DNA of 64,000 nucleotides, taken from NCBI RefSeq assembly GCF_001421505.1, contig NZ_LMKL01000007.1, positions 1 to 64,000 on the forward strand, given 5' to 3'. Positions 35,101 through 44,173 of this stretch are shown in pieces; the first letter of the stretch is position 1, and every line of letters starts with the position of its first letter. The notes beneath the pieces are model-generated. The model saw only the letters and a program-made list of their open reading frames with translations. It searched no databases and was not told the DNA's origin. This DNA comes from Sphingomonas sp. Leaf17 (GTDB lineage Bacteria > Pseudomonadota > Alphaproteobacteria > Sphingomonadales > Sphingomonadaceae). Both the position numbers and the translations under genes were made by a program.

Positions 35101-36375
35101 TACAATGGGCCATCGGCGGTGCTGTTCAGCTTTGCCGCGTTGCCGAACCAGCAGCTGACCGGACCGATCGCGGTGGCGGCGGACTTTTCGGGGACGGTCA
35201 ACGCTCCACGGGTCAACGGGCTGATCCGCGCCGACAACCTGACCTATGACAATGAGGTGTATGGCACCCGTCTGAGCAGCATGCGGCTGGCGGGGCGGTT
35301 CAACAACGACCGGCTGGAGATCACGCAATTGCAGGCGCGGGCCGGCAAGGGCACGGTGCAGGCGCAAGGCTCGATCGGTCTGGCGGCCGATACCGGCTAT
35401 CCGATTAACATCCAGGCCAAGCTGGACAATGCGCAACTCGCCAAGAGCGATGCGCTGGGCGCGACGGCGTCCGGGACGCTGGCGATCACCAACGGTCCCG
35501 ACGGCGGGCTGATCCGTGGCGACCTGACCATCCCCGAGGCACGCTACCAGATCATCCGTCAGGGACAGGCCGAGGTGCCCGAACTGACCGGTGTGCGGCG
35601 CGAGTCGGACGCGGTCGTCGCGCGCCCGACCGATCGGCCGAAACCGGCGCCGACCGGCCTGTTCAAGCTGGACCTGCGGGTGCGTGCGCCGAACCAGCTG
35701 TTCGTGTCGGGCATGGGGCTGGAGTCGGAATGGTCGATGGACCTGCGGGTCGGCGGCACGTCGGCCGCGCCGACCGTGGCCGGCGGGCTGGACCTGATCC
35801 GTGGTACCTACAGCTTCTCGGGCAAGCGGTTCAACGTCGACCGGGGACAGGTGCGGTTCCGCGGGGCGGCATTGACCGATCCGGACATCAACATCGCCGC
35901 GTCGACCACGACCAACGGCATCACCGCGACCATCCTGGTGACGGGCACGGGGCAGAACCCGCAGTTGAGCTTCACCTCCAATCCGACGCTGCCGCAGGAC
36001 GAGGTGCTCAGCCGTCTGCTGTTCGGCACCAGCCCGGAGAACCTGTCGGCGACCGAGGCGATCCAACTGGCCTCCGCGCTCAACTCGCTGCGCGGGTCGG
36101 GCGGGGGTGGCCTCAATCCGCTGGGCAAGCTGCGCTCGGCGACCGGCATCGACCGGCTGCGGGTGCTGGGCGGGGATGACACGACCGGCCGGGGTACGTC
36201 GCTGGCGGCGGGCAAGTACCTGACTGACAACATCTATATCGAGATCATCACCGACGCGCGCGGGTTCACCGCCACGCAGCTGGAGATCGCGTTGTCACGC
36301 ACGTTGAGCGTGTTGTCGTCGACGGGATCGTTCGGCGGATCGAACGTCAGCCTGAAATATTCGCGCGACTTCTGA
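32134..36375 (+). CDS. tamB: Translocation/assembly module protein TamB (AsmA-like lipid transporter)
   Basis: A 1413-residue inner-membrane-anchored protein spanning the periplasm. One signal-anchor helix (about 28-48, VLLTIAALLAIIVFGI) is followed by a very long beta-rich taco-like region and the C-terminal DUF490 domain (about 1050-1413), which contains GLDLIRGTYSFSGKRFNVDRGQV and LPQDEVLSRLLFGTSPENLS. TamB-like proteins bridge the membranes and are thought to move phospholipids and support outer-membrane protein assembly. ATG overlaps the tamA stop by one base, giving tight coupling. Confidence 0.95.
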   Translation: MAEDTLPANSEATDTAAAKRPLWQRVVKWIGIVLLTIAALLAIIVFGINTDPGRRFVADQLGGYTTASGLNIKVGRIDGSLYGAMTLSDVRVSDPKGVFLTSPKMAVDWRPFEYTNNHIDVRSLTTPLVTLARQPQLLATPSDPNAPLLPDLDIDINRLVIDRFVIGKPVTGQTHVLKIAGQAHIADRRAQVTADATALRAPGVAGGDRLKLVLDAVPEKNRLDLNVKLTAPVGGVVASMGGLKAPLTVSVDGRGTWADWKGRALATLGGGELANLAVTSRSGKIAVRGMTRPGLYMEGPVERLTAGGLDVAIDTTLNQRRADTVARLRSTALAVDASGALDFGTSRFGNFAVDARLLTPGAIAENLNGRDVAGRVVLDGAFATPTVDYKVRAAAVGFGDMGVQDLYAEGRATVNADRILVPLRARARRVTGLNAAAGGLLTNVSVAGDLAISGVNILSDNLRIRSDKIDATAIVVANLSTGRYTGALKGRINDYRIDSIGIINLTTDAKLVTAPGGGFGITGRVVAQTSRIFNDGAKTFLGGNAIVRADVGYDPQGIITFSRVRLNAPQFRITAGSGRYDPAGGILFQADGYSTQYGPVTARVTGTVLNPVIVLRLARPGLGVGLNGLQARIVGRGGSYAVVASGGTDYGPFTADVIVTPGTQLAVDLRRVTFAGVNFTGRVVQTAAGPFTGQVQFAGSGLSGTARLGVQGGYQAAAISARANNARIPGAVDFTIGRAIIDANVVVYPNAPQVVADVQIADMRYGAVVLSTGRAKVNYTGGRGTAQAVLTGSNGVPFNLAVNARLSPNDYLVALKGAANGIDFRTGTPARIRAAGGVYTLAPTRIDFGRGTTGGSMRLAGTYGQGLSAKARLDRLDVSVLNALIPNLGVAGQATGSLDFTQGSSTAFPDADVRMTVTNFQRTGLAAVSSPVDIVMAGKVSPSGADMRALIKRGPMVVGRMLAALRPVPAGAGSWSTRLMAAPLSGGLRYNGPSAVLFSFAALPNQQLTGPIAVAADFSGTVNAPRVNGLIRADNLTYDNEVYGTRLSSMRLAGRFNNDRLEITQLQARAGKGTVQAQGSIGLAADTGYPINIQAKLDNAQLAKSDALGATASGTLAITNGPDGGLIRGDLTIPEARYQIIRQGQAEVPELTGVRRESDAVVARPTDRPKPAPTGLFKLDLRVRAPNQLFVSGMGLESEWSMDLRVGGTSAAPTVAGGLDLIRGTYSFSGKRFNVDRGQVRFRGAALTDPDINIAASTTTNGITATILVTGTGQNPQLSFTSNPTLPQDEVLSRLLFGTSPENLSATEAIQLASALNSLRGSGGGGLNPLGKLRSATGIDRLRVLGGDDTTGRGTSLAAGKYLTDNIYIEIITDARGFTATQLEIALSRTLSVLSSTGSFGGSNVSLKYSRDF

Positions 36376-36438
36376 TGCGTGGGTGGACATCTTGCGCCGC
36401 ATACCGACTGGAACGATCGGTATGCGGGCGGAGACGGC

Positions 36439-37917
36439 ATGACGGCTGAGCATTTCGACGTGGTGGTGGTGGGTGCCGGACTATCGGGTATCAGCACCGG
36501 CTATCACCTGCAGGACCGCTGCCCGGATCGCAGCTATGTGATCCTGGAGGCCCGGGCGGCGATGGGAGGAACGTGGGACCTGTTCCGCTATCCCGGCATC
36601 CGGTCGGATTCGGACATGCACACGCTGGGCTTTTCGTTTCGTCCGTGGACCGCGGCGAAGGCGATCGCGGACGGGCCGGCGATCCGCGACTATGTGAACG
36701 AGACGGCGGCGGCATACGGGATCGACCGGCATATCCGGTACAACACGCGCGTGCTGCGCGCCGACTGGTCGACCGAGGACGCGCGCTGGACGGTCGAGGG
36801 CACGGGGCCGGGCGGCGATCCGGTGGCATATAGCTGCAACTTCCTGTGCATGTGTTCGGGCTATTATGATTACGCCAGGGGCCATGCGCCGGTCTTTCCC
36901 GGGCAGAAGAACTTTGCGGGGCGGATCGTCCATCCGCAGTTCTGGCCCGAGGATATGGATCACGCCGGCAAGCGTATCGTCGTGATCGGCAGCGGCGCGA
37001 CCGCGGTGACGCTGGTTCCGGCGCTGGCGAAGACCGCGGCGCATGTGACGATGCTGCAGCGGTCACCAAGCTATGTCGTATCGCGGCCATCGCGGGATCG
37101 GTTCGCCGACTGGCTGCGCGCGAAACTGCCGGCAAAAACGGCGTATGGCCTTACCCGGTGGCGCAACGTGCTGATCGGCATGGCGCTCTACAAGCTGGCA
37201 AGGGCGCGACCGGTCGACGTACGGGCAAGGATCACCAAGGCGGTGCGCGCGCAGCTTGGGCCGGACTATGACGTGGCGACGCACTTCAACCCGCGATACG
37301 ACCCGTGGGATCAGCGTATCTGCCTGGTTCCCGATTCCGATCTGTTCGTGGCGATCCGGTCCGGCGCGGCAACGGTCGTGACCGATACCGTCGACCGGTT
37401 CACACCGGGCGGGATCCGGACCGGGACGGGGACGGACATTGCCGCCGACATCATCGTGACCGCCACGGGGCTGGACCTGCAATTGCTGAGCGGGATCGTG
37501 TTTCGGATCGACGGGGTGGAGCGCGACCTGGCGCGGTCGCTGAACTACAAGGGGATGATGTTCTCCGACGTGCCGAACATGGCATCGACCTTCGGCTATG
37601 CCAACGCATCGTGGACGTTAAAGGCGGATCTGACGGCGCTGTACGTCTGCCGCCTGTTGAACGTGATGCGCAAGCGCGGGATGCGGCAGGCGACGCCGCG
37701 CAACGACGATCCGTCCGTGCGCGAGGAGCCGTTCCTGTCGTTCACCTCCGGCTATGTGCAGCGCGCCATCGACCGGATGCCGCGACAGGGCAGCAGGAAA
37801 CCGTGGCGGATGAACCAGAATTATGCGCTGGACCTGATGGCGCTGAAATACGGGTCGGTCGACGACGCGATGGTGTTCTCCAACCCCGAGCCGACCCGGT
37901 CGCGCGCGTCGGCCTGA
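36439..37917 (+). CDS. Flavin-containing (Baeyer-Villiger-type) monooxygenase
   Basis: A 492-residue FAD/NADPH enzyme that inserts oxygen into ketones or other substrates. The FAD motif VVGAGLSGIS is at the N terminus, the NADPH motif VIGSGATAVTLVPAL lies near residue 185, and the Baeyer-Villiger fingerprint F-x-G-x3-H-x3-W-P is complete as FAGRIVHPQFWP (about 161-172). Cytosolic. GGAG 5-6 bases before ATG 36439 supports this start. It lies upstream of the tetR-efflux operon on the same strand, with 77 bases between, so the enzyme and pump may answer the same compounds. Confidence 0.92.
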   Translation: MTAEHFDVVVVGAGLSGISTGYHLQDRCPDRSYVILEARAAMGGTWDLFRYPGIRSDSDMHTLGFSFRPWTAAKAIADGPAIRDYVNETAAAYGIDRHIRYNTRVLRADWSTEDARWTVEGTGPGGDPVAYSCNFLCMCSGYYDYARGHAPVFPGQKNFAGRIVHPQFWPEDMDHAGKRIVVIGSGATAVTLVPALAKTAAHVTMLQRSPSYVVSRPSRDRFADWLRAKLPAKTAYGLTRWRNVLIGMALYKLARARPVDVRARITKAVRAQLGPDYDVATHFNPRYDPWDQRICLVPDSDLFVAIRSGAATVVTDTVDRFTPGGIRTGTGTDIAADIIVTATGLDLQLLSGIVFRIDGVERDLARSLNYKGMMFSDVPNMASTFGYANASWTLKADLTALYVCRLLNVMRKRGMRQATPRNDDPSVREEPFLSFTSGYVQRAIDRMPRQGSRKPWRMNQNYALDLMALKYGSVDDAMVFSNPEPTRSRASA

Positions 37918-37970
37918 GCGCTCTACTGTAGAGCGGGACAGACATGACGTGTTTGTCATTTGAGCAATTC

Positions 37971-37982
37971 GTTCGATCGAAC
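37971..37982. promoter_or_regulatory. Palindromic operator candidate for the TetR regulator
   Basis: GTTCGATCGAAC is a perfect 12-base palindrome ending 12 bases before the tetR start; with flanks TT and AA it extends to 18 bases with one mismatched pair. A second palindrome, CTCTACTGTAGAG (37921-37933), and an ATGAC-N6-GTCAT repeat lie in the same 77-base gap. TetR proteins usually bind such sites near their own gene, so autoregulation of the operon is likely. Confidence 0.5.
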
Positions 37983-37994
37983 TAACGACGGCGG

Positions 37995-38633
37995 GTGATC
38001 CAGACCCGTCTTCTCGACATTGCGCTGCGCGAGTTCGGCCTGAAGGGGCCGGAAGGCGCTAGCACGCGGGAGATTGCGAGGGCGGCGGGCACGGCGATGT
38101 CGTCGATCACCTATCATTACGGTGGCAAGGACGGGCTGTATCTGGCCGTCGCGGATCATATCGCAGCGCGGATGGCCGAGGAAATGGGGCCGGTGCTGGA
38201 CACGCGCACATCGCCGGTCACCGGCGATCCGGTCGTGGCCCGGGCGCACATCCACGCGGCGCTGTCACGATTCGTCGACAAGATGGCCAGCGACCGCAAT
38301 TCGGACTGGAGCTTGTTCCTGATCCGCGAACAGATGCGCCCGACGCAGGCGTTCGACCGGATCTATGGCGGGGTCATGGGCCAGATGCTGGACATGCTGG
38401 CCGACCTGATCTGCGTGACGGCGGGCGTGGCGGACCGGCGCATGGCGCGGATCGTGACGATCACCCTGATCGGACAGGTGGTGACGCTGCGCGCGCAGCG
38501 GGCGACCTGCCTGCGGTTGCTGGAACGCGACGAGATCGGCGACGACGACCTCGTCCTGCTCAAGGCCCGGATCGCGGCAAACATCGATGCAATTCTCGAT
38601 CGGCTTCGGGCCGAGCAACAGGGGCTTTCATGA
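37995..38633 (+). CDS. TetR/CerR-type transcriptional regulator of the efflux operon
   Basis: A 212-residue regulator. The N-terminal helix-turn-helix is LLDIALREFGLKGPEGASTREIARAAGTAMSSITYHYGGKDGLY-like, with the recognition helix at SITYHYGGKD. The C-terminal part (ISAALSRFVDKMA, later SLFLIREQMRPTQAFDRIYGG) fits the CerR/DUF1956 dimer domain. Only the GTG at 37995 is available as a start because an in-frame TAA precedes it by 12 bases. Its stop overlaps emrA by 4 bases, so the regulator is the first gene of the operon it most likely represses. Confidence 0.9.
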   Translation: MIQTRLLDIALREFGLKGPEGASTREIARAAGTAMSSITYHYGGKDGLYLAVADHIAARMAEEMGPVLDTRTSPVTGDPVVARAHIHAALSRFVDKMASDRNSDWSLFLIREQMRPTQAFDRIYGGVMGQMLDMLADLICVTAGVADRRMARIVTITLIGQVVTLRAQRATCLRLLERDEIGDDDLVLLKARIAANIDAILDRLRAEQQGLS

Positions 38634-39751
38634 GCGACGTAACCGAGGGCGATCAGGACCAGCCGCACGATGATCGCGATGATGATCGCGAGGACAGCGC
38701 CCCCAAAAAGCGGCCGGTCACCAGCAAGCCGCTGTTCTGGATCATCCTGGTCGCGGTCGTGGCGGCGATCGTCGTCGGATCGGTGCTGTACTGGCTGCAC
38801 GCGCGCCAGTTCGAATCGACCGACGACGCCTTTGTCGACGCGCATATCGTGCGGATCGCGCCGCAGGTGGCCGGCACGCTGGTGCAGGTGGCCGATGTCG
38901 ACAACCGGCATGTCGAGGCGGGCCGGCTGCTCGCGGTGATCGAACCGTCGGGGCCGGAGGCGCAGTTGTCCGAGGCGAAGGCCGGCGTGGCGCAGGCCGC
39001 CGCGCAGGTCGAGCAGGCGCGCGCGCAGGTCGCCTCCGCCCAAGCCAACGCCGCGCAGGCCGCCGCCGCGGCGCGCGTTCCGCTGGCCGCCGCCGACAAG
39101 GCGCAGCAGGATCTGGCGCGCTATCAGGCCTTGCTGCGGCTCGATCCGACCGCGGTCGCAGGGCAGCAGCTGGACGCGGCCCGTGCGCAGGCGCGATCGA
39201 CCGCCGCCGATGCCGCCGCCGCGCAGCGTCAGGTGACGAGCGCGCTGGCCCAGGTGACGGTCGCGCGGCGTCAGATCGGCGCGCAGCAGGCGGTGGTCGA
39301 TGCCAAGCGTGCGCAGGTCAAGCAGGCCAATGTCACGCTGGGCAATCTGCGCCTCGCGGCCCCGGTGTCGGGGCAGGTGGTCAACCGATCGGTCAACCTC
39401 GGCTCCTATGTCGGACCGGGCACGCAGCTGATGGCGATCGTCCCCGACCGGATGTGGATCACCGCCAATTTCAAGGAAACCCAGCTTCAGCGGATGCGCC
39501 CGGGCCAGCCGGTGAACATCGAGGTCGATGCGTTTCCCGGCGTCGAGTTTCACGGCCATGTCGATTCGATCCAGCGTGGCGCGGGGCAGGCGTTCGCGCT
39601 GCTGCCGCCGCAGAACGCGACCGGCAATTATGTGAAGGTCGTGCAGCGCGTGCCGGTGCGGATCGAGTTCGACGTGAAGAACGGTCCCGATCCGCGCCGC
39701 TACGCGATCGGTCCCGGCATGTCGGTCGTCCCCACCGTCAAGGTGCGCTGA
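38630..39751 (+). CDS. emrA: HlyD/EmrA-family membrane fusion protein
   Basis: The periplasmic adaptor of a tripartite multidrug pump, 373 residues. An acidic cytosolic tail leads into one membrane helix (about 36-56), then the biotinyl-lipoyl part (DAHIVRIAPQVAGTLVQVADVDNRHVEAG), a long alanine-rich coiled coil (about 105-235) and the second lipoyl half (RLAAPVSGQVVNRSVNLGSYV). It lies 1 base before emrB. It pairs with emrB and the NodT outer-membrane protein. Confidence 0.94.
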   Translation: MSDVTEGDQDQPHDDRDDDREDSAPKKRPVTSKPLFWIILVAVVAAIVVGSVLYWLHARQFESTDDAFVDAHIVRIAPQVAGTLVQVADVDNRHVEAGRLLAVIEPSGPEAQLSEAKAGVAQAAAQVEQARAQVASAQANAAQAAAAARVPLAAADKAQQDLARYQALLRLDPTAVAGQQLDAARAQARSTAADAAAAQRQVTSALAQVTVARRQIGAQQAVVDAKRAQVKQANVTLGNLRLAAPVSGQVVNRSVNLGSYVGPGTQLMAIVPDRMWITANFKETQLQRMRPGQPVNIEVDAFPGVEFHGHVDSIQRGAGQAFALLPPQNATGNYVKVVQRVPVRIEFDVKNGPDPRRYAIGPGMSVVPTVKVR

Positions 39752-39752
39752 C

Positions 39753-41381
39753 ATGGCCGGTGCGGCTCCGGTAGCCAAGCAGGGGGCGGGGGCATCGCAT
39801 GAATGGACCCCGGCGCGGTCGGCGGCCGGGCGCTACAGCCCGTGGCTGATCGTGTCGATCATCAGCATCCCGACGTTCATGGAGGTGCTCGACACCTCGA
39901 TCGCGAACGTGTCGCTCGATCACATTGCCGGCGGGCTGGCGATCACGACGGATCAGGCGACCTGGGTGCTGACCAGCTATCTGGTCGCCAACGCGATCAT
40001 CATTCCGATTTCCGGCTGGCTGTCCGACGCGATCGGGCGGAAGCGGTATTTCCTGTTCTCGATCGCGCTGTTCACGCTGGCATCGCTGCTGTGTGGGATC
40101 GCGCCGAACCTGACCACCCTGGTTATTGCCCGCGTGTTGCAGGGAATCGGCGGCGGTGGTCTTGCCCCGGTCGAACAGTCGATCCTGGCCGATACGTTTC
40201 CGCCCAAGCAGCGGGGGATGGCGTTTGCCGCCTTTGCCATCGTGGTGGTGGTGGGACCGGTGCTCGGGCCGACGCTGGGCGGGTTCATCACCGAACATTC
40301 CAGCTGGCACTGGGTGTTCCTCATCAACGTGCCGGTCGGCATCGCCGCGTTCTTCCTGGCCGACATCTTCGTCGATGAACCCGATGCGGTGAAACAGGAC
40401 CGGGCGGAGAAGCTGAAGGGCGGGCTGAAGATTGATTACTGGGGCGTGATCTTCGTCGTGCTGGGTCTCGGGTTCCTCGAACTGACCTTTGATCGCGGCG
40501 AGCGCGAAGACTGGTTCTCCAGCCCTTTCATCATCACCACCGCGATCATCTCGGCGACCGCGCTGATCGCGCTGGTCATCCGCGAACTGACGATCGACGA
40601 TCCGGTGGTCGACCTGAAGCTGCTGAAGAATCGCAACTTCGCGATCACGGTGTCGCTGATGGGGCTGACGGGTATGATCCTGTTCGGCACCACGCAGCTG
40701 ATCCCGCAGATGCTGCAACAGGTGCTGGGCTACAGCGCGCTCGATGCCGGGCTGGCACTGACCGCGGGCGGATTCGCGACGCTGATCGCGGTGCCGTTCG
40801 CGGGCAAGCTGGCGGGCAAGGTCGATGTCCGGTTCCTGCTGTTCCCGGCGCTGATGATGCAGGCGGTCGCGCTGTGGAACATGTCGCACTGGACCGCCGA
40901 TATTGCGTTCGGCGATGCCGCGTTCGGGCGGCTGTTGCAGGCGGCGGCGCTGCCGTTCCTTTTCGTGCCGATCAACGCCATTGCCTATGTCGGCTTGCGG
41001 CAGAACCAGACGGCGCAGGCATCGAGCCTGCTCAACGTGTTCCGCAATCTGGGCGGTACGGTCGGCATCTCGTTCGCGCAGACGCAACTGGCGTCACACC
41101 GGCAGAGCGAGCAGGCGGTGCTGGTCAATGGTCTGAACCCGCTCAACCCGAACTACAACGACTGGATGGCGCAGGCGACGGGTGCGTTCAGCAGCGTCGG
41201 CGACGCAACCCGAACGGCAACGGCGGTGCTGTATCAGCAGATGCAGCGGCAGGCGACGATGCTGGCGTTTCTGGACGTGTACCGGACGTTCATGATCGTG
41301 GTGCTGGTGCTGGCCCCGCTCGCGCTGTTCCTGAGGGTCAGGAATCCGGGCGGCGGCGCGCCCGCTGGAGGAATGCACTGA
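39753..41381 (+). CDS. emrB: DHA2-family multidrug efflux transporter (EmrB-like)
   Basis: A 542-residue major facilitator with about 14 membrane helices that exports drugs using the proton gradient. FMEVLDTSIANVSLDHIAGGL is the DHA2 opening, SDAIGRKRYFLFSIALF is motif A and GPVLGPTLGGFITEHSSWHW is motif C. It is on the same strand directly after emrA, and its stop overlaps the start of the outer-membrane gene. Confidence 0.96.
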   Translation: MAGAAPVAKQGAGASHEWTPARSAAGRYSPWLIVSIISIPTFMEVLDTSIANVSLDHIAGGLAITTDQATWVLTSYLVANAIIIPISGWLSDAIGRKRYFLFSIALFTLASLLCGIAPNLTTLVIARVLQGIGGGGLAPVEQSILADTFPPKQRGMAFAAFAIVVVVGPVLGPTLGGFITEHSSWHWVFLINVPVGIAAFFLADIFVDEPDAVKQDRAEKLKGGLKIDYWGVIFVVLGLGFLELTFDRGEREDWFSSPFIITTAIISATALIALVIRELTIDDPVVDLKLLKNRNFAITVSLMGLTGMILFGTTQLIPQMLQQVLGYSALDAGLALTAGGFATLIAVPFAGKLAGKVDVRFLLFPALMMQAVALWNMSHWTADIAFGDAAFGRLLQAAALPFLFVPINAIAYVGLRQNQTAQASSLLNVFRNLGGTVGISFAQTQLASHRQSEQAVLVNGLNPLNPNYNDWMAQATGAFSSVGDATRTATAVLYQQMQRQATMLAFLDVYRTFMIVVLVLAPLALFLRVRNPGGGAPAGGMH

Positions 41382-42871
41382 TGATTTCGCGCATGGTTCT
41401 GACGGGCGCGGCTACGCTGGCGCTGGCCGCCTGCACGGTCGGCCCGACCTATCGTCCGCCCGAAGCCGGCGTGCCGTCTGCGTTTGCCGAACCGCGGGCG
41501 CCCGCGGGTGCCTCGGTCGATCCGGCGACGTGGTGGCGGGCGTTCGGTGATCCGACGCTCGACACGCTGGTTCGACGCGCGCTGGCGGACAATCCCGACA
41601 TGGGAATCGCCGCGTCGCGGGTGCGGCAGGCGCGGGTCGAGGAAATCGCGGCGGGTGCGATCGGCAAGCCTGTGGTCAATGCCTCCGCCAATGCGAGCCA
41701 TATCGAATTCAGCAAGAATGCCGGATTTTCCCAGCTTGCGCGCGCGTTCTCGGGCGGCGGCGACACCGGCGGTTCGGGGAGCACGACGGGCATTGCCCTG
41801 CCCGGATCAGGCATCACGACCTTTGCCGCCGGGTTCGATGCGAGCTGGGAACTGGACCTGTTCGGCGGTGGCCGACGTCAGGTCGAGGCGGCGCGGGCGC
41901 GGACCGAGGCTGCGGAATGGAGCCGGCGCGATGCGGCGGTGACGCTGGCGGCCGAAGTCGCACAGGCCTATTTCGCGCTGCGCTTCGATCAGGCGCAGGT
42001 GGCGATCGTCGAGGCCGAACTGGCCAACCAGCGCCGGGCGCAGGCCATCGCCGGCAATATCGCCAAGGTCGGTCTGGTGCCGCAGATCGACGTGACGCGG
42101 CAGCGCGGACGGATCACGACGACCGAGGCGCGACTGGAACCGATCCGGGCGGACGCACGGGTACGGATGCATGCGCTGGCCATTCTGGTCGGCAGCGCGC
42201 CGGACGCGCTGACCGGCACGCTGTCCACGCCGCCGGCGGTGTTCCCGGTGGCTCCGGCGATACCGGCCGGTCTGCCGTCGGACCTGTTGCGCCGGCGACC
42301 GGATATCCGCGCGGCCGAACGGCGGCTGGCGGCATCGAGCGCGGACATCGGGATCGCGGTCGCCGATCTGTACCCGAAATTTTCGCTGACCGGCATTGCC
42401 CAGCTGATCTCCACTTCGCTGGCCAGCCTGTTCGCGTGGGACAGCCTGCAACTGACCGGTTCGGGCGCGGTATCGTTCCCGCTGCTCGACTGGGGCCGGC
42501 GCAAGGTCACGGTCGAGGGCCGCAAGGAGGCGGCGGAGCAGGCCTATCTGACCTATCAGTCGACCGTGCTGGGTGCCCTGCGCGATGTCGAGGATCCGTT
42601 GGCACAGATTGATGCCGAGCGTCGGCGGCGGGCCGCGCTGGAGCGTGCGCTGGCCGATGCGGTGTCGAGCGCGAAAGCGACCGAGGCGCAGTACCGGACC
42701 GGCTTCGTCGCGCAGGACAGCCTGCTGATCGCGCAGACCGACGTCCTGACCGCGCGCGAGCAGATCGCGGCCAGCGACGCGCAGTTGCGGCAGATGACCG
42801 TTGCGCTGTTCAAGGCGATCGGTGGCGGCTGGTCCGAGAACATGGCGGTGCCGACGCGTCCGGTTCGCTGA
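41381..42871 (+). CDS. Outer-membrane efflux lipoprotein, NodT/OprM family
   Basis: A 496-residue outer-membrane factor completing the tripartite pump. The lipobox LAAC (Cys near 19) anchors it. It shows the OEP family motifs LDTLVRRALADNPDMGIAASRVRQAR, SWELDLFGGGRRQVEAAR and PSDLLRRRPDIRAAERRLAA. Two internal repeats of the coiled-coil/beta type are visible. The ATG overlaps the emrB stop. It ends the operon; 52 bases separate it from argE. Confidence 0.94.
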   Translation: MISRMVLTGAATLALAACTVGPTYRPPEAGVPSAFAEPRAPAGASVDPATWWRAFGDPTLDTLVRRALADNPDMGIAASRVRQARVEEIAAGAIGKPVVNASANASHIEFSKNAGFSQLARAFSGGGDTGGSGSTTGIALPGSGITTFAAGFDASWELDLFGGGRRQVEAARARTEAAEWSRRDAAVTLAAEVAQAYFALRFDQAQVAIVEAELANQRRAQAIAGNIAKVGLVPQIDVTRQRGRITTTEARLEPIRADARVRMHALAILVGSAPDALTGTLSTPPAVFPVAPAIPAGLPSDLLRRRPDIRAAERRLAASSADIGIAVADLYPKFSLTGIAQLISTSLASLFAWDSLQLTGSGAVSFPLLDWGRRKVTVEGRKEAAEQAYLTYQSTVLGALRDVEDPLAQIDAERRRRAALERALADAVSSAKATEAQYRTGFVAQDSLLIAQTDVLTAREQIAASDAQLRQMTVALFKAIGGGWSENMAVPTRPVR

Positions 42872-42923
42872 CGGGCACACGCCGGGGGCTTGCCGGTGCC
42901 GCGCGTGCGCGTAGGGTAGGGCG

Positions 42924-44084
42924 ATGACCGACCTGACCGCGCGGGCGACCGCCATCCTTGCCGACCTGATCGCGTTCGACACGACCTCACGCGGGTCGAA
43001 CCTTGCGCTGATCGGCTATGTCGAGGCGCTGCTGGCGCGGCGGGGGATCGCATCGCGTCGGGTGGCCAATGACGATGGCAGCAAGGCCAATCTGTATGCG
43101 AGCGCCGGGCCGATGGCGGCGGGCGGCATCGTCCTGTCGGGCCATACCGACGTCGTGCCGGTCGATGGGCAGGCGTGGCGCAGCGATCCGTTTACGCTGA
43201 CCCGGCGCGGCGATCGCCTGTACGGGCGCGGGACCTGTGACATGAAGGGGTTCCTCGCGCTGGCGCTGGCGGCGGTCGAAACCGATGCGCCGCTGGTCCG
43301 GCCGATCCATCTCGCCTTCTCCTATGACGAGGAGGTCGGGTGCCTTGGTGCGCCGTCGATGATCGCCGAACTGGTCCGCGTGCTGCCGCCGCCGGCCGCC
43401 GTCATCGTCGGCGAGCCGACCGATATGGTCGTGGTCAGCGGGCACAAGGGGATCTCGACCTGGACCGTGACGGTCACGGGCCATGAGGCCCATTCCAGCC
43501 TGACGCATCTGGGGCTGTCGGCGAACATGGTGGCGGCCGACCTGATGCACCGGCTGGTCGCGCTGGCCGCGCGACTGGAGGCGGAGGCAGACCCGCACTC
43601 GCTGTTCTGCCCGCGCCATGCCACGCTGACCATCGGGCAGGTGTCGGGCGGCACCGCGGTCAACATCCTGGCGCGGGAATGTACCTTCATCTTCGATGTG
43701 CGGACGCCGCCGGGTCAGGATCCGGACACGATCGTCGCGCCGTTCCTGGCCGCCTGCGCCGAGGCGGATGCCGCAGCAAAGGCGCGGTTCCCACACGCCG
43801 GGGTGGTCGTCCGCCGCCGGTCCCGGACGCCATCGTTCGCACCGGAACCGGATGGCATGGCGGAGCGGATTGCGCGCGGTCTGGCGGGGGATAATGGCCC
43901 GGCGCGTGTCGTTGCCTATGCGGCGGAGGCCGGGCAATTTCAGGGAGCGGGATTTTCGACCGTCATCTGCGGTCCGGGTTCGATCGAGCAGGCGCATCAG
44001 GCCGATGAATATATAGAAACCGCACAGATGGCCCGGGGCAGTGCTTTCATGCAGCGTCTGATCGCCGCGTCAATTCAGGATTGA
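42924..44084 (+). CDS. argE: Acetylornithine deacetylase
   Basis: A 386-residue M20-family zinc peptidase that releases ornithine from N-acetylornithine in arginine synthesis. The metal-binding motifs are SGHTDVVPVDG, YGRGTCDMKGFLAL, YDEEVGCLGAP with the catalytic Glu, and GEPTDM. The C-terminal part has GPGSIEQAHQADEY. It follows the efflux operon but has its own job. A related activity on succinyl-diaminopimelate (DapE) is less likely because of the chemistry-specific motif context. Confidence 0.92.
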   Translation: MTDLTARATAILADLIAFDTTSRGSNLALIGYVEALLARRGIASRRVANDDGSKANLYASAGPMAAGGIVLSGHTDVVPVDGQAWRSDPFTLTRRGDRLYGRGTCDMKGFLALALAAVETDAPLVRPIHLAFSYDEEVGCLGAPSMIAELVRVLPPPAAVIVGEPTDMVVVSGHKGISTWTVTVTGHEAHSSLTHLGLSANMVAADLMHRLVALAARLEAEADPHSLFCPRHATLTIGQVSGGTAVNILARECTFIFDVRTPPGQDPDTIVAPFLAACAEADAAAKARFPHAGVVVRRRSRTPSFAPEPDGMAERIARGLAGDNGPARVVAYAAEAGQFQGAGFSTVICGPGSIEQAHQADEYIETAQMARGSAFMQRLIAASIQD

Positions 44085-44111
44085 TGGCGGCACGCCGCAA
44101 TAACGAAAATC

Positions 44112-44157
44112 GATCCGGACCCAACATGGCCAGTATATACCGGGCCAAGTCCGGATC
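44112..44157 (-). terminator. Two-part hairpin, terminator-like on the minus strand
   Basis: GATCCGGAC (44112-44120) pairs with GTCCGGATC (44149-44157), and inside it TGGCC (44127-44131) pairs with GGCCA (44143-44147). On the minus strand the structure is followed by GATTTTCG, so it could end a short minus-strand transcript that covers the 17-codon frame. On the plus strand it would lie just after argE. Confidence 0.5.
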
Positions 44158-44173
44158 CGGATCGACCAACGAT

